Below, one piece after another: positions 53,659 through 64,000 of a DNA stretch of 64,000 nt. Below the pieces are notes generated by a model. That model worked only from the letters and a program-made list of their open reading frames with translations, made no database searches and was not told the DNA's origin. Position 1 is the stretch's first letter. Each line of letters opens with the position of its first letter. The position numbers and the translations under genes are program-made. The DNA is from Myceligenerans indicum (GTDB lineage: Bacteria; Actinomycetota; Actinomycetes; Actinomycetales; Cellulomonadaceae). The DNA lies in the NCBI RefSeq assembly GCF_016742955.1, contig NZ_JABBYC010000002.1:124001-188000 (forward strand), written 5' to 3'.

Positions 53659-56484
53659 ATGCTCCGAGGTCCGGGTGGCGCGTCTCACGGGGCAGGGACG
53701 AGCATCGCGACAACAGGCGGATTCGTCGAGCCCACCGGGCGACGTAGCCGGCCGCTCGTGGGTCGGCAGGCGGAGTGCGAGAGGCTCAACCTTCTGATCG
53801 GCGCCGTCCGCGTCGGAAAGAGTCAGTCCCTGGTGGTCCGCGGGGAGCCCGGAGTGGGCAAGTCGGCGCTCCTGCTGCACCTCATGGACAACGCACCCGG
53901 ATGCCGTGTGGTGTCGGCTCTGGGCATCCAGTCGGAGATGGAGCTGCCGTACGCGGCGCTGCACCAGTTGTGCATGCCGCTGCTCGGCCTCCTCGACGCG
54001 GTGCCACAACCTCAGCGCGATGCTCTCGGAACAGCGTTCGGCGTGCATGCGGGCCCGCCCCCGGATCGCTTCCTGGTGGGCGTGGCGGTGCTCAGCCTGC
54101 TGTCGGTGGCCGCCGAAGAACAGCCGCTTCTCTGTGTGGTGGACGACGCCCAGTGGCTGGATCGCGTTTCCGCCCAGGTCCTGGCCTTCGTGGCACGACG
54201 ACTGGACGCCGAGTCAGTGGCGTGTCTCTTCGGCGCGCGGACAGCCGGCGCTGCCGACGAACTTTCCGGGCTTCCGCAACTACAGGTCGGCGCCCTGAAC
54301 GAGGGCGAAGCGCGAGAGTTGCTCAGCACGGTGATCCGAGGTCCTCTGGACGAGCAAGTACGCGATCGGATCATCGCCGAGGCCCACGGCAACCCGCTGG
54401 CGCTTCTCGAGCTGCCGCGCAGTCTGGCGCACGACGAGCTGGCCGGCGGCTTCGGGCTGCTGACGGCGCAGGCACTACCTGGGCGTCTCGAAGACACCTT
54501 CCGCCGGAGACTGGCTCCGCTGCCCCCGGACACCCGGCTGCTGCTGCTCCTGGCCTCCGCCGAACCGCTGGGCGACCCCGTGCTGGTCCGGCGCGCGGCG
54601 CTTCGGCTCGGTATCAAGTCCGCGGCCTCGGCCACCGCTCCAGCGGCCGACCTGATCGATCTCGGCTTGCGCGTGCGTTTTCGGCACCCGCTCGTCCGGT
54701 CCGCGGTCTACCGTGCGGCCACACCAGAGGAACGCATGAGGGTGCACGGCGCCTTGGCCGAGGTGACCGATGCCGCGACCGACCCGGACCGGCGTGCGTG
54801 GCACCACGCGCACGCCGCGGCCGAGCCGAACGAGGAGACTGCCGGCGAACTGGAGCATTCAGCCGGACGCGCGCAGGCGCGCGGGGGCCGGGCTGCGGCC
54901 GCGGCGTTCATGAGACGGGCGGCCGAGCTCACCCCGGAACCCGGGCGCCGAGCCGAGCGGGCGCTGGCCGCGGCATGGGCCAGCGAGGAAGCCGGCGCAC
55001 CCGAAGCCGCGAGCGAGCTCCTGACGGCAGCAACGGCCGGGCCGCTCGGCCCGCTGGAACGTGCTCGCGCTTCCCTGTTGCGCGCCCAGATCGCCTTCAC
55101 CTCCAACCACGGCAACCTCGTTCCGCCACTGCTGCTGCAGGCTGCCCGCCAGCTCGAACCCCTGGACGTACCGCTCGCACGCGAGGCCTACCTGCAGGCG
55201 CTCTCCTCGGCGATGTTCGCCGGGCGGCTGACACAGGGAGCCGCGCTCCTGGACGTCGCGGCGGCGGCCAAGGACGCGCCCCCTCCCCCGGGCGTTCCCA
55301 CGCTGGCCGACCTGCTCCTCGACGCCGTGGCCTTGTTCACCGGGGGCGACGCGCGTGCCGCGGCGCCGGCGATGCAGAGAGCGCTCAAGGCTTCCCTGGA
55401 CGGCGGCATCCCCGTCGAGGAGGAGATCCGCTGGCTGTGGCTCGCCTTCGGAAACGCGGTGGCGCAGTGGGACGACACGGCCACACGCAGGCTCTCGGAG
55501 CACCACGTACGCCTGGCACGCGACACCGGGGCGCTGTCGGTCCTCCCTCTGGCATTGAACTCGCGCATCATGGTCCACCTCTTCGAAGGAGAGCTGGACG
55601 AAGCCGAGACGCTGAGCCAGGAGGTGGACGTCATCACGACGGCGACCCAGATCCAGGTCACCAACTACGGGGCGCTCGCTCTCGCCGCGTGGCGGGGCCG
55701 TGAGCCGGAGGCGGCGGAACTCATCCACGTGAGCCGTGCGCAGGCCATGAAGCGAGGCGAGGGGGTCGGGCTGACGGTCATCCAGTGGGTGAGCGCGATC
55801 CTCTACAACGGTCTGGGCCGGTACGCCGATGCCCGGGCGGCCGCCCAGCAAGCCAGCGCCGACCCGCCGGCGAACGGCGCGGCACGGCAGTGGGCCCCCA
55901 CAGAGCTCGTAGAGGCAGCGGCTCGGTGCGGCGACCAGGACCTCGCGCACCAGGCGCTGGAAGCGGTGACCGAGACGACCCAGGCGAGCACCACGGACTG
56001 GGGACCAGGTATCGAGGCCCGCTCGCGTGCCCTTCTCACCAAGGGACATCAGGCCGAGGAGTTGTACCGGGAAGCCATCGACCGGCTCAGTCGCACCCGA
56101 CTGCGCTCAGAAGCTGCCCGCGCCCATCTTCTCTACGGTGAGTGGCTACGGCGCGAACGCCGCCGGCTCGACGCCCGTGAGCAGCTGCGCACCGCACACG
56201 AGCAGTTCACGGCCATGGGAGCAGAAGCTTTCGCAGAGCGCGCGGCACGGGAGCTGCGAGCCAGCGGAGAGACCGCCCATCGTCAGACCATCGCCACCGG
56301 CAACCACCTGACGCCACGTGAAGCTCAGATCGTCCGGCTGGCGAGTGACGGGCTCACCAACTCCGAGGTCGGCAGCCAGCTGTTCATCAGCGCTCGTACC
56401 GTCGAGTACCACCTGAGCAAGGTCTTCGCCAAGACCGGTGTGACGTCCCGTACCGGGCTCGGTGTTCTTCTCTCCAACAGCTGA
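53659..56484 (+). CDS. LuxR-family LAL regulator (large ATP-binding, second copy)
   Basis: 941 residues from ATG 53659. An N-terminal STAND ATPase carries Walker A GEPGVGKSALL near 66 and Walker B LLCVVDDAQWLD near 160; a long helical middle follows, and the C-terminal HTH is LTPREAQIVRLASDGLTNSEVGSQLFISARTVEYHLSKVFAKTGVTSRTG. The protein aligns along its whole length with the LAL gene at 38763. No SD precedes the ATG, but TACGAT at 53645-53650, nine bases upstream, could be a -10 giving a leaderless or nearly leaderless message. An 8-G run (53521-53528) lies 130 bp upstream. Targets are unknown. Confidence 0.87.
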   Translation: MLRGPGGASHGAGTSIATTGGFVEPTGRRSRPLVGRQAECERLNLLIGAVRVGKSQSLVVRGEPGVGKSALLLHLMDNAPGCRVVSALGIQSEMELPYAALHQLCMPLLGLLDAVPQPQRDALGTAFGVHAGPPPDRFLVGVAVLSLLSVAAEEQPLLCVVDDAQWLDRVSAQVLAFVARRLDAESVACLFGARTAGAADELSGLPQLQVGALNEGEARELLSTVIRGPLDEQVRDRIIAEAHGNPLALLELPRSLAHDELAGGFGLLTAQALPGRLEDTFRRRLAPLPPDTRLLLLLASAEPLGDPVLVRRAALRLGIKSAASATAPAADLIDLGLRVRFRHPLVRSAVYRAATPEERMRVHGALAEVTDAATDPDRRAWHHAHAAAEPNEETAGELEHSAGRAQARGGRAAAAAFMRRAAELTPEPGRRAERALAAAWASEEAGAPEAASELLTAATAGPLGPLERARASLLRAQIAFTSNHGNLVPPLLLQAARQLEPLDVPLAREAYLQALSSAMFAGRLTQGAALLDVAAAAKDAPPPPGVPTLADLLLDAVALFTGGDARAAAPAMQRALKASLDGGIPVEEEIRWLWLAFGNAVAQWDDTATRRLSEHHVRLARDTGALSVLPLALNSRIMVHLFEGELDEAETLSQEVDVITTATQIQVTNYGALALAAWRGREPEAAELIHVSRAQAMKRGEGVGLTVIQWVSAILYNGLGRYADARAAAQQASADPPANGAARQWAPTELVEAAARCGDQDLAHQALEAVTETTQASTTDWGPGIEARSRALLTKGHQAEELYREAIDRLSRTRLRSEAARAHLLYGEWLRRERRRLDAREQLRTAHEQFTAMGAEAFAERAARELRASGETAHRQTIATGNHLTPREAQIVRLASDGLTNSEVGSQLFISARTVEYHLSKVFAKTGVTSRTGLGVLLSNS

Positions 56485-56502
56485 TCGCCACCCCGGCAAC
56501 GG

Positions 56503-56519
56503 GACCGCGTCTCGCGGTC
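56503..56519 (+). terminator. Short hairpin terminator
   Basis: GACCGCG and CGCGGTC form a 7-bp stem with a 3-nt loop, 18 nt after the stop of the LAL regulator gene. Confidence 0.55.
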
Positions 56520-56662
56520 TACCCGTGATCGGACTGGGGGCACCACGGATGCGACGGCGCGTCGACTCGCGCCACTGTTGCACGGTAATGCCGTGAGGTG
56601 AAGCAACCCGTCACCCACCGGATGGTTCACACGGCAGATCGGCGCGAGACTCGGAGCCTGTC

Positions 56663-57652
56663 ATGACCGCAAGGTCCATCCCGCTCAACCTCTTCGGTAT
56701 CCCGTTCGGCCTGACCGGCCTCGCCGGCGCCTGGCTGGCCGTCGCCCACCAGGGGCATGCCTGGCCCGGTGTCGGCGCGATCCTGCTCTTGCTGGCGGCT
56801 CTGACATGGCTGCTCGTGACCGGGAGCTACCTGCGATACGCGCTTGCGGCCAGAAGCATCGTGAGCGACCTGGTTGATCCGGTCAGGGCGCCGTTCGCCT
56901 CGCTGTTCACCATCGTGCCGATGGTGCTGGCGGCCGATGGACTGTACCCGCGGGCTCCCACAGCGGGGCGACTCGTCGTGGACGTCTTCCTGGTACTCAC
57001 CATCGTGCTCGGCGCATGGTTCACCGGCCAGTGGATGTACCGGGGCGTCCGCCTGGATCAGTTCCATCCTGGCCACTTCCTCCCCACGGTGGCGGGCGGA
57101 CTGCTCGCCGCCAGAGCGGCAGCCCAGGTAGGACAGCACCAGCTGGGCGAGGTCATGTTCGGGCTCGGCATGATCTGCTGGCTCGTCCTCGGCTCGCTCA
57201 TCCTGGGGCGGCTGCTCTTTCGCCCGCCGCTGCCACCTGCACTGCTCCCCACGATGGCCATCGAGGTCGCCCCCGCCGCGGTGGCGACCCTGGCCTGGTT
57301 CAGCCTGTACGGCGACCGGGTCACCCCGGTGGTTTCCCTCTTCGCGGGCTACGGCCTGCTCATGGTCCTGGCCCAGCTCCGCCTGCTCCCCGCGTTCGTG
57401 CGACTGCCGTTCGCGAGCAGCACCTGGGCGTTCACCTTCAGCTGGGCCGCGGTGGCGACCACCGTGATCCACTGGGTCGCACAGCTGTCACCGGCCGGTG
57501 CACAGTTCTACGAGTACGTAGTCCTCGCGGTGGTGACCGCGCTGATCGGCGGTATCGGCGTCCGCACCCTCGTCGCAGTCGCACGCCGCCAGTTCCCGGC
57601 TCCACCTGCCCGGGTCGCACCGCCGGCAAGGACGACGCCATGGCCAACGTGA
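56663..57652 (+). CDS. TehA/SLAC1-family membrane transporter
   Basis: 329 residues with ten hydrophobic helices. The start PLNLFGIPFGLTGLAGAWLA is the typical first helix of the voltage-dependent anion channel/TDT family, and FHPGHFLPTVAGGLLAARAA near 133 carries the pore-lining segment. Family members are TehA (tellurite/dicarboxylate), SLAC1 anion channels and Mae1-type transporters. GGAG lies seven bases before the ATG. The last 13 nt overlap the start of the following hydrolase gene, so the two are coupled. Confidence 0.85.
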   Translation: MTARSIPLNLFGIPFGLTGLAGAWLAVAHQGHAWPGVGAILLLLAALTWLLVTGSYLRYALAARSIVSDLVDPVRAPFASLFTIVPMVLAADGLYPRAPTAGRLVVDVFLVLTIVLGAWFTGQWMYRGVRLDQFHPGHFLPTVAGGLLAARAAAQVGQHQLGEVMFGLGMICWLVLGSLILGRLLFRPPLPPALLPTMAIEVAPAAVATLAWFSLYGDRVTPVVSLFAGYGLLMVLAQLRLLPAFVRLPFASSTWAFTFSWAAVATTVIHWVAQLSPAGAQFYEYVVLAVVTALIGGIGVRTLVAVARRQFPAPPARVAPPARTTPWPT

Positions 57653-58473
57653 CGGTCGACCGCGAGAACTCAGCCCAGATCGACATCTACTACGAGGACC
57701 ACGGGAGCGGCCAGGCCGTCGTCCTGATCCATGGCTACCCCCTCGACGGCCGCTCGTGGGAGAAGCAGGAGCACGCCCTCCTGCGGGCCGGATTCCGGGT
57801 GATCACCTACGACCGGCGAGGCTTTGGCCAGTCGGCCAGACCATCGGGCGGCTACGACTACGACACCTTCGCCGCCGATCTCGACGGCCTGCTGAACCAC
57901 CTTCAGCTCGAGAGCACCATCCTGGTCGGCCACGCGATGGGCACCGGCGAGATCACCCGCTACCTGAGCACCTACGGGTCGGCACGGGTGAGCAAGGCGG
58001 TGCTGCTGAGCGCGATCCCGCCCTTTCTGCTCAAGACCGGCGACAACCCGGACGGCGTCGACAAGTCGGTCTTCGACCGCATCAAGGCGGCAGTCCTGCA
58101 CGACCGGCCCGCATTCATCAGGCGGTATCTGGACGACTTCTTCGGCGTCGGCCTCGAAGCCGGCCGCCGGGCCGGTGAGCAGGCGCGGCTGAGCAGCTTC
58201 AGGGCCGGGGTCAGCGCCTCCCCGATCGCCACCTACGCCTGTGTGGACACATGGCTGACAGACTTCCGTGCCGACCTTCCTTGGATTGACGTGCCGGTCC
58301 TGCTCGTCCATGGCGACGCCGACCGGCTCTTGCCCTTCCATGCCACCGCCGCACGGCTGCCCGGCCTGATCAAGGACCTGGAGTTGGTCACCATCAGGGA
58401 TGGGCCACACAGCATCGCCTGGTCCTACCCCGAGGAGGTCAATGCCGCTCTGCTCAGCTTCCTGACCCGCTGA
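57640..58473 (+). CDS. Alpha/beta hydrolase-fold protein with lost nucleophile Ser
   Basis: 277 residues from ATG 57640, after AAGGA. It is clearly related to the perhydrolase at 37553: [18 protein letters not shown] near 27, [13 protein letters not shown] near 54, acid region [13 protein letters not shown] and DGPHSIAWS. The nucleophile elbow reads VGHAMGTGE, with Ala99 (codon GCG at 57934-57936) where the perhydrolase has Ser, so ordinary ester hydrolysis should be lost. A TCG to GCG change is a single base. It may have become a binding or scaffold protein, use another chemistry, or be decaying. It overlaps the TehA-like gene by 13 bp. Confidence 0.85.
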   Translation: MANVTVDRENSAQIDIYYEDHGSGQAVVLIHGYPLDGRSWEKQEHALLRAGFRVITYDRRGFGQSARPSGGYDYDTFAADLDGLLNHLQLESTILVGHAMGTGEITRYLSTYGSARVSKAVLLSAIPPFLLKTGDNPDGVDKSVFDRIKAAVLHDRPAFIRRYLDDFFGVGLEAGRRAGEQARLSSFRAGVSASPIATYACVDTWLTDFRADLPWIDVPVLLVHGDADRLLPFHATAARLPGLIKDLELVTIRDGPHSIAWSYPEEVNAALLSFLTR

Positions 58474-58625
58474 TCCGGGCGGGACACCGGACCGGGGCAG
58501 GTGCTGGTGGCGGGCACGATCAACAGAAAGGTGGTCATCGACATCTCGTCCGGCAGCTGAGCACACCGACAACCGGAGCCCGCTCAAGAAGGGCAGCTCC
58601 TCGCACAACCAACGGAGACGGAACA

Positions 58626-59450
58626 ATGCCAACGATTACCACCAACGACGGCGTCGAGATCTTCTACAAGGACTGGGGGACGGGGCAGCCGATCGTGTTC
58701 AGCCACGGCTGGCCGCTGTCGGCGGACGACTGGGACACGCAGATGCTGTTCTTCGTCCAGCAGGGCTACCGGGTCATCGCGCACGACCGACGCGGCCACG
58801 GCCGCTCCACGCAGGTCGGCGACGGTCACGACATGGACCACTACGCCGACGACCTGGCCGCGGTCACGGCGCACCTGGACCTGCAGGACGCCGTGCACGT
58901 CGGGCACTCCACCGGTGGCGGCGAGGTGATCCACTACATCGCCCGGCACGGCGAGTCCCGCGTGGCCAAGGCCGCCATCATCTCCGCGATCCCGCCGCTG
59001 ATGCTGCAGACCGAGGCCAACCCCGGCGGCCTTCCCCGCAGCGTCTTCGACGACCTGCGCAACCAGCTCGCGGCCAACCGGTCGGAGTTCTACGTGTCTC
59101 TGGCCTCTGGACCGTTCTACGGTTTCAACCGGCCGGGGGTGGAGATGCGCGAGCCGCTGGTGCGTAACTGGTGGCGCCAGGGCATGACGGGCGGAGCCAA
59201 GGCCCACTACGACGGCATCAAGGCGTTCTCGGAGAGCGACTTCACCGACGACCTGCGCAAGATCACGGTCCCGGTGCTGGTCATGCACGGCGACGACGAC
59301 CAGATCGTCCCGTACGCCGACTCGGCACCGTTGTCGGCCGAGCTCCTGCAGAACGGCACCCTGAAGACGTACGCGGGCTTCCCGCACGGCATGCCCACCA
59401 CGCACGCCGACGTCATCAACGCCGACCTGCTCGAATTCATCAAGTCCTGA
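58626..59450 (+). CDS. Alpha/beta hydrolase (non-heme chloroperoxidase type)
   Basis: 274 residues, full-length for cofactor-free haloperoxidases/perhydrolases. [18 protein letters not shown] near 23, [12 protein letters not shown] near 50, intact nucleophile elbow VGHSTGGGE (Ser near 95), acid in [11 protein letters not shown] near 222 and His in FPHGMPTTH near 254. Trp and Pro residues after the oxyanion loop match the perhydrolase group. CGGAGACGGAAC precedes the ATG. It lies 152 bp after its Ser-less relative and may have arisen with it by duplication. It is the last intact gene before the integrase fragment. Confidence 0.9.
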   Translation: MPTITTNDGVEIFYKDWGTGQPIVFSHGWPLSADDWDTQMLFFVQQGYRVIAHDRRGHGRSTQVGDGHDMDHYADDLAAVTAHLDLQDAVHVGHSTGGGEVIHYIARHGESRVAKAAIISAIPPLMLQTEANPGGLPRSVFDDLRNQLAANRSEFYVSLASGPFYGFNRPGVEMREPLVRNWWRQGMTGGAKAHYDGIKAFSESDFTDDLRKITVPVLVMHGDDDQIVPYADSAPLSAELLQNGTLKTYAGFPHGMPTTHADVINADLLEFIKS

Positions 59451-59645
59451 CCGCTCCGGCCGCAGCGACCTGCCACAGCAGGCCACCGCGTCCAAGCAGC
59501 ATGGGTGCGGCACTCGCACCCGACGCGAACGGTGCTTGGTGCCGGGTGCTTGGTGCCGTGCGACAAGGGCGGCATCAAGCACCGCACAGCCCAACACCAC
59601 CATAGATGCCAGCAACAACGGCAGATGCCCCCGACCGGCCTCGAT

Positions 59646-59822
59646 CCGACCAGCCTCGATCCGCTCGGCCCACTCTGCGAACGTGATCGCTCGCTGTTGC
59701 GCCAGGAGTCCCTCGCGCTCACGGACTTCCGGCGGCTTCCACTCTCCACGGTCAATGAGGATCCGCTCGTCGTCGAGCCAGGCCTCTGCCGCCATCTTGT
59801 TCTGTCCGCTTCCGTCCCGCAG
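59646..59822 (-). pseudogene. Tyrosine integrase N-terminal fragment
   Basis: A leftward open frame encodes about 59 residues that read like the arm/SAM-like N-terminal part of actinobacterial tyrosine recombinases: a GSG turn, then AEAWLDDERILIDRGEW, KPPEVREREG and ITFAEWAERI. No core-binding or catalytic domain (Arg, His, Tyr) follows; beyond 59646 the sequence is unrelated. It is therefore a decayed integrase. It lies in the 444-bp gap between the last hydrolase and the SUF operon, the only sign of a mobile element in the window. Confidence 0.6.
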
Positions 59823-59894
59823 GCCCGAGAGAGAACCAGCAGGTCAGACGGCATTTCCCCAGTTCAGGGACCTACCGCCCGACCCCACCACCTC

Positions 59895-60314
59895 TCAGAC
59901 GTTGAACCCCAACATCCGCAGCTGCTCCTTGCCCTCGTCCGTGATCTTCTCCGGACCCCACGGCGGCATCCACACCCAGTTGATGCGGTGGCCGGTCACG
60001 ATGCCCTCCAGGGCCTGCGCGGACTGGTCCTCGATCACGTCGGTCAGCGGGCAGGCCGCGGACGTGAGGGTCATGTCGATGGTGGCGAAGCTGTTCTGGT
60101 CGAGCTGCACCCCGTAGACGAGGCCCAGGTCGACGACGTTGATCCCCAGCTCGGGGTCGATCACGTCGCGCAGCGCCTCCTCGACGTCGGCGACGTTCGC
60201 GGGCGCACCGGCCGCGGCCGCAGCCTCCGCCACGGGCGCCTCCGTCACGGGCGCCTCGGTCACGGGCGCCTCGGGCGCTTCCTGCCCGACGTCGGTCGTG
60301 GTTCCCTCGGTCAT
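59895..60314 (-). CDS. DUF59 metal-sulfur cluster assembly factor (SufT-like)
   Basis: 139 residues. The first ~35 residues are an acidic, low-complexity tail with a repeated TEAPV unit, probably disordered. The DUF59/MIP18 domain follows: VEEALRDVIDPELGINVVDLGLVYGV near 43, then SAACPLTD with the conserved Cys near 85, and WVWMPPWGPEKITDEGKEQLRMLGFNV at the end. DUF59 proteins help deliver Fe-S clusters to target proteins. It is the last gene of the SUF operon, 9 bp after SufU, the usual actinobacterial order. Confidence 0.92.
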   Translation of the reverse strand: MTEGTTTDVGQEAPEAPVTEAPVTEAPVAEAAAAAGAPANVADVEEALRDVIDPELGINVVDLGLVYGVQLDQNSFATIDMTLTSAACPLTDVIEDQSAQALEGIVTGHRINWVWMPPWGPEKITDEGKEQLRMLGFNV

Positions 60315-60323
60315 GTCCGTCCT

Positions 60324-60815
60324 TCAGTCGTTGGTGGCCGACGCGCCGCTGCGCACCAGCGAGTCCTTGAGCGCCGCCCAGCCGAGCAGCGCGCACTTGA
60401 TCCGGGCGGGGTACTTCGACACCCCGGTGAAGGCGGTGGCGTCGCCGAGGTCGTCCTCACGGTCCTCGTCGTCGAGCCCCTTGCCGCGGGAGCTCATGAG
60501 GTCGTGGAAGAGCCCGTCCAGGCGCGCCACCTCGTCCAGCGGCTGGTCGCTGACCAGCTCGGTCATCACGGACACCGACGCCTGCGAGATGGAACAGCCC
60601 TGACCCTCCCAGGACACGCCGGCCACCCGCGCGGGCTCTCCCTCGGCCCCGGGCACGACGTCGACCCGCAGGGTCACCTCGTCCCCGCAGGTCGGGTTCA
60701 CCTGGTGCGACTCCCCGTGCAGGTGGTCGGCGTCCACGTCGATCAGCCCCCGGCCCACCGGGTGCTTCGCGTGATCCAGGATCACCTGCTGGTACATCTG
60801 CTCGAGCGAGCTCAC
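60324..60815 (-). CDS. sufU: Fe-S cluster assembly scaffold SufU
   Basis: 163 residues from GTG 60815, with AAGGGA upstream. The three zinc/cluster Cys residues are in place: NPTCGDEV near 42, GQGCSISQASVSVM near 74 and ARIKCALLGW near 140. The ~18-residue insertion between the second and third Cys regions is the feature that separates SufU from IscU. SufU accepts sulfur from the cysteine desulfurase encoded immediately upstream. It continues the leftward SUF operon. Confidence 0.95.
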   Translation of the reverse strand: MSSLEQMYQQVILDHAKHPVGRGLIDVDADHLHGESHQVNPTCGDEVTLRVDVVPGAEGEPARVAGVSWEGQGCSISQASVSVMTELVSDQPLDEVARLDGLFHDLMSSRGKGLDDEDREDDLGDATAFTGVSKYPARIKCALLGWAALKDSLVRSGASATND

Positions 60816-60960
60816 GCCTGTCCCTTTCCGAAGTTCTCGTCCACCGTAACGCCGCGCGGGCGTCCGGCGCCCGGTCCTGCCGGGCGTCCGGCCGTCGCGG
60901 GAGCCGCCGGCGACGACCGCCGACCGCTCCCCCACCGGCCGCCCGCGCGGCGAACCCGGC

Positions 60961-62460
<1,500 letters not shown>

Positions 62461-63231
62461 TCAGACGGAGGCCGGGGCCGCCGCGCCGACGTACTTGTCG
62501 TAGCCCTCTTCCTCCAGGCGCTCGGCCAGCTCCGGGCCGCCCTCCTCGGCGATGCGGCCGTCGACGAAGACGTGCACGAAGTCCGGCTTGATGTACCGCA
62601 GGATGCGCGTGTAGTGCGTGATGAGCAGCACGCCGACGTCCGTGTTCTCCTTGGCGCGGTTCACGCCCTCGGACACGATGCGCAGCGCGTCCACGTCGAG
62701 GCCGGAGTCGGTCTCGTCGAGGATCGCGAAGTGCGGCTTGAACAGCTCCATCTGCAGGATCTCGTGCCGCTTCTTCTCACCGCCGGAGAAGCCCTCGTTC
62801 ACCGAGCGCTCGGAGAAGGCGGAGTCGATGCGCAGGTTGCCCATCGCCTCCTTGACCTCCTTGCCCCAGGTGCGCAGCTTCGGGGCCTCGCCGTCGATGG
62901 CGGTCTTCGCGGTGCGCAGGAAGTTCGCCACCGACACGCCCGGCACCTCGACCGGGTACTGCATCGCCAGGAACAGGCCGGCGCGGGCCCGCTCGTCGAC
63001 GGTCATGGCCAGGACGTCCTCGCCGTCCAGCGTGACGGTGCCGGAGGTCACCTGGTACTTGGGGTGGCCGGCGAGCGCCGAGGCGAGGGTCGACTTGCCC
63101 GAACCGTTGGGGCCCATGATGGCGTGGGTCTGGCCGGAGGTGATGGTCAGGTCGACGCCGCGCAGGATCTGCTTGGGGCCTTCCTTGGTCTCGACGCTGA
63201 CGTGCAGGTCGCGGATCTCGAGGGTGGACAT
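62461..63231 (-). CDS. sufC: Fe-S cluster assembly ATPase SufC
   Basis: 256 residues. The ABC-type ATPase has Walker A MGPNGSGKSTL near 38, signature FSGGEKKRHEI near 148 and Walker B HFAILDETDSGLD near 167, with the SufC-specific KKRHE and TDSGLD variants. It forms the SufBC2D complex in the cytosol and drives cluster assembly. It lies between the Rieske protein gene and sufS in the leftward operon. Confidence 0.96.
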   Translation of the reverse strand: MSTLEIRDLHVSVETKEGPKQILRGVDLTITSGQTHAIMGPNGSGKSTLASALAGHPKYQVTSGTVTLDGEDVLAMTVDERARAGLFLAMQYPVEVPGVSVANFLRTAKTAIDGEAPKLRTWGKEVKEAMGNLRIDSAFSERSVNEGFSGGEKKRHEILQMELFKPHFAILDETDSGLDVDALRIVSEGVNRAKENTDVGVLLITHYTRILRYIKPDFVHVFVDGRIAEEGGPELAERLEEEGYDKYVGAAAPASV

Positions 63232-63359
63232 ACGTTCTCTCCAGGTTCTTGCGGAAGCTTCGTGTTGTGGACGACGGCGGTAGTGGTGGCGCCGGCCGGG
63301 TGGTTCGGCCGGCGCTCGCGCCGCCGGGCGATCAGGGGCTGCCGGGATTCCCGTCGATG

Positions 63360-63686
63360 TCAGCCGATGTCAATGAGCACCTTGCCGCTGTCGATCTTCA
63401 CGGGGTAGACGGGCACGGGCCGGATCGCGGGGAGCTGGACGGGATGGCCGGTGCGCACGTCGAACTGTGAGCCGTGCAGCCAGCACTCGACGAGGCAGCC
63501 CTCGACCTCGCCGTCGGACAGCGACACCTGCCCGTGGGAGCAGATGTCGCTGAGGGCGTGGTAGTCGCCGTCCGCGTCGCGGACCAGGGCGACGGGCACG
63601 GGGGCTCCGTCGACGCCGTCGAGCTCGACGAGCATGGCCTCCTCGGGGGAAAGGTCGTCGGTGAGGCACGCGGTCTGGAACGTCAC
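63360..63686 (-). CDS. Rieske [2Fe-2S] ferredoxin-like protein of the SUF operon
   Basis: 108 residues from GTG 63686, after the SufD stop. Both Rieske motifs are intact: ICSHGQVSLSDG (Cys-x-His, near 48-50) and VECWLHGSQFD (Cys-x2-His, near 68-71), so it should bind a [2Fe-2S] cluster. Small non-heme Rieske proteins between sufD and sufC are standard in actinobacteria; an electron-transfer or repair role in cluster assembly is inferred. Confidence 0.93.
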   Translation of the reverse strand: MTFQTACLTDDLSPEEAMLVELDGVDGAPVPVALVRDADGDYHALSDICSHGQVSLSDGEVEGCLVECWLHGSQFDVRTGHPVQLPAIRPVPVYPVKIDSGKVLIDIG

Positions 63687-63693
63687 GAGCAGG

Positions 63694-64000
63694 TCACTCC
63701 GCGTCCGTCTCGGTGGCGGGGTCCGCCTCGCCGGTGATGACGCTCATGGACTTCTCCAGCTCGGCCTCGATGGAGGCGATGAGGCGCTCCTCGACGGAGG
63801 CGACGCCGATCTCCTGGATGAGTTCGGCGAAGAAGCCGCGAACCACCAGGCGGCGGGCGTCCGTCTCGGGGATGCCGCGGGCCATGAGGTAGAAGAGCTG
63901 CTCGTCGTCGAACCGGCCGGTCGCCGACGCGTGTCCGGCGCCGTCGATCTCACCGGTCTCGATCTCGAGGTTGGGCACGGAGTCCGCGCGCGCGCCGTCG
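63694..64000 (-). CDS. sufD: SufD C-terminal part (gene continues beyond the window)
   Basis: The last ~101 residues are visible. The segment LEIETGEIDGAGHASATGRFDDEQLFYLMARGIPETDARRLVVRGFFAELI is the conserved C-terminal block of SufB/SufD; the His in GHASATG is the one implicated in cluster binding at the SufB-SufD interface. The tail after residue ~75 is acidic. Position next to the Rieske gene and sufC favours SufD over SufB. The start lies to the right of position 64000. Confidence 0.9.
   Translation of the reverse strand, partial: DGARADSVPNLEIETGEIDGAGHASATGRFDDEQLFYLMARGIPETDARRLVVRGFFAELIQEIGVASVEERLIASIEAELEKSMSVITGEADPATETDAE

Overview
The window is about 64 kb of high-GC DNA with Shine-Dalgarno-led genes, frequent GTG starts and many 4-bp ATGA stop/start overlaps. 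Together with an actinobacterial-type SUF operon (SufD, Rieske protein, SufC, SufS, SufU, DUF59 protein) at the right end, this points to an actinobacterium. A member of the Micrococcales, possibly Promicromonosporaceae-like, is my guess; no rRNA or tRNA gene is present to fix the taxon.

Layout. 0-4.3 kb: a sugar (or polyol) uptake operon with a TIM-barrel isomerase, a lipoprotein binding protein, a permease and a single-domain ATPase. 4.4-13.2 kb: a pentapeptide-repeat membrane protein, a TetR-controlled HdeD-like/flavin disulfide oxidoreductase pair, a berberine-bridge-type oxidase, a WYL regulator with a VOC protein, and a secreted glucose/sorbosone dehydrogenase. 13.3-15.1 kb: an OLD-like AAA ATPase translationally coupled to a PIN-domain protein, a candidate defence module. 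15.4-17.6 kb: an ArfB-like ribosome rescue factor, a membrane protein and a Crp/Fnr regulator. 17.7-26 kb: a complete nucleoside uptake and salvage operon (nucleoside hydrolase, BMP-type lipoprotein, ATPase, two permeases, ribokinase) facing a LacI-family regulator across a clear operator.

26-59.5 kb is a mosaic accessory region dominated by small transcription factors (TetR, AraC, HxlR, MerR, LysR, MarR, LuxR/LAL), each next to redox enzymes, alpha/beta hydrolases or SnoaL-like proteins. Several genes here are altered: a frameshifted isochorismatase-like hydrolase, a hydrolase fused to a TetR C-terminal domain, a perhydrolase-like protein whose nucleophile serine has become alanine, and an integrase fragment at the right edge. 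59.9-64 kb is the conserved SUF Fe-S assembly operon.

The most notable pattern is a set of eight dispersed promoter-like sites between 30.8 and 47.6 kb. All share a TTGACC-type -35 (one reads TTGACG), a dyad GTGT-N7-ACAC, exactly 19 bp of spacer and a T....T-like -10. This is the classic MerR-family promoter layout. Seven of the eight sit just upstream of a gene in the correct orientation, and two paralogous MerR regulators with nearly identical DNA-binding domains are encoded in the same stretch. I infer a local MerR regulon controlling a MoaF/SnoaL protein, an AhpD-like protein, a carboxylesterase, an ABC exporter, two hydrolases and a DUF4260 membrane protein.
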